Below are positions 5,189 through 5,399 of a stretch of DNA of 5,399 nucleotides, piece by piece (positions within the stretch are counted from its first letter, which is position 1; every line of letters begins with the position of its first letter). The stretch comes from Desulfobacterales bacterium (lineage in GTDB: Bacteria; Desulfobacterota; Desulfobacteria; Desulfobacterales; JASFBJ01), in assembly GCA_030149585.1 (NCBI GenBank), contig JASFBJ010000250.1, positions 1 through 5,399 of the forward strand, read 5' to 3'. Under the pieces are notes generated by a model. It had not been told where the DNA came from. It made no database searches and worked only from the letters and a program-made list of their open reading frames with translations. A program made the position numbers and the translations under genes.

Positions 5189-5399
5189 CCAATTCAACAT
5201 CAATCATTCCATAAAAAAACAGATTATCGCATTTGCTCAGGTGGTATCTCCTGAATTATTTTTCTGAATCCATCAATGTCTTTACTCTGAATGGCTGATC
5301 TATGAAGTTTTTTAGCAATATTCTATTATTGGTAGTGCTAAACAGATGGTGATAGATGTTTGTCTTTTGAAATCATTATGTTATAATAACTTAAAATTG
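5189..5399 (-). other. No clear gene; short minus-strand open tail (5224-5322)
   Basis: This AT-rich stretch has no convincing complete gene on either strand. On the minus strand a frame is open from 5322 to a TAA at 5226-5224 and would end with DIDGFRKIIQEIPPEQMR, which reads like a natural protein C-terminus. The frame is closed immediately upstream by TAG (5325-5323) and has no ATG start. It could be a frameshifted remnant of a gene entering from the right, or chance. I do not recognise a family. Confidence 0.2.

Overview
The window carries a compact nitrosative-stress (nitric oxide / hydroxylamine) locus. The likely host is an obligately anaerobic, moderately low-GC bacterium, probably a sulfate-reducing deltaproteobacterium of the Desulfobacterales type. 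Host assignment is inference. It rests on a strict-anaerobe (class I) hybrid cluster protein, a HcpR-type Crp/Fnr regulator with a TTGAC-N4-GTCAA operator, and intergenic regions rich in palindromic repeats.

Layout. Positions 1-647 (minus strand) hold a Crp/Fnr-family regulator, best read as HcpR; only its last few residues fall outside the window. A divergent promoter region (648-778) with a perfect TTGAC-N4-GTCAA palindrome separates it from 779-1480 (+), a two-domain protein of unknown function (DUF2249-like plus a carboxymuconolactone decarboxylase/AhpD-like domain without redox cysteines). A long hairpin-forming, MITE-like element (about 1545-1730) fills most of the gap to 1765-2901 (+), the NADH oxidoreductase Hcr (FAD, NAD and C-terminal [2Fe-2S] domains). 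Next comes an inverted pair of REP-like palindromes (2978-3048), bracketed by a 17-bp direct repeat, then a second HcpR-type operator and a -10 element. Hcp follows at 3210-4874 (+), with all seven hybrid-cluster ligands and the class I N-terminal cysteine spacing. The last 525 bases hold no convincing gene. They contain a GC-rich hairpin, a second and unrelated long palindromic element (about 4979-5181), and a short minus-strand open tail that may be the end or remnant of a gene.

How the parts fit. Known biology of the families suggests that HcpR responds to NO and switches on hcp and the divergent gene. Hcr passes electrons from NADH through FAD and its [2Fe-2S] cluster to Hcp, which reduces NO (and hydroxylamine in vitro). 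The DUF2249/CMD-like protein shares the promoter region with the regulator and is probably part of the response, in an unknown role. Operators lie in front of the DUF2249 gene and hcp but none is evident in front of hcr, so hcr is probably read through from the upstream gene across the palindromic element or has its own unseen promoter.

The genes belong to known families. The less ordinary points are the cysteine-less CMD fusion, the pairing of a class I Hcp with an Hcr-type reductase, and three different hairpin-type repeats in the three gaps downstream of the three plus-strand genes.
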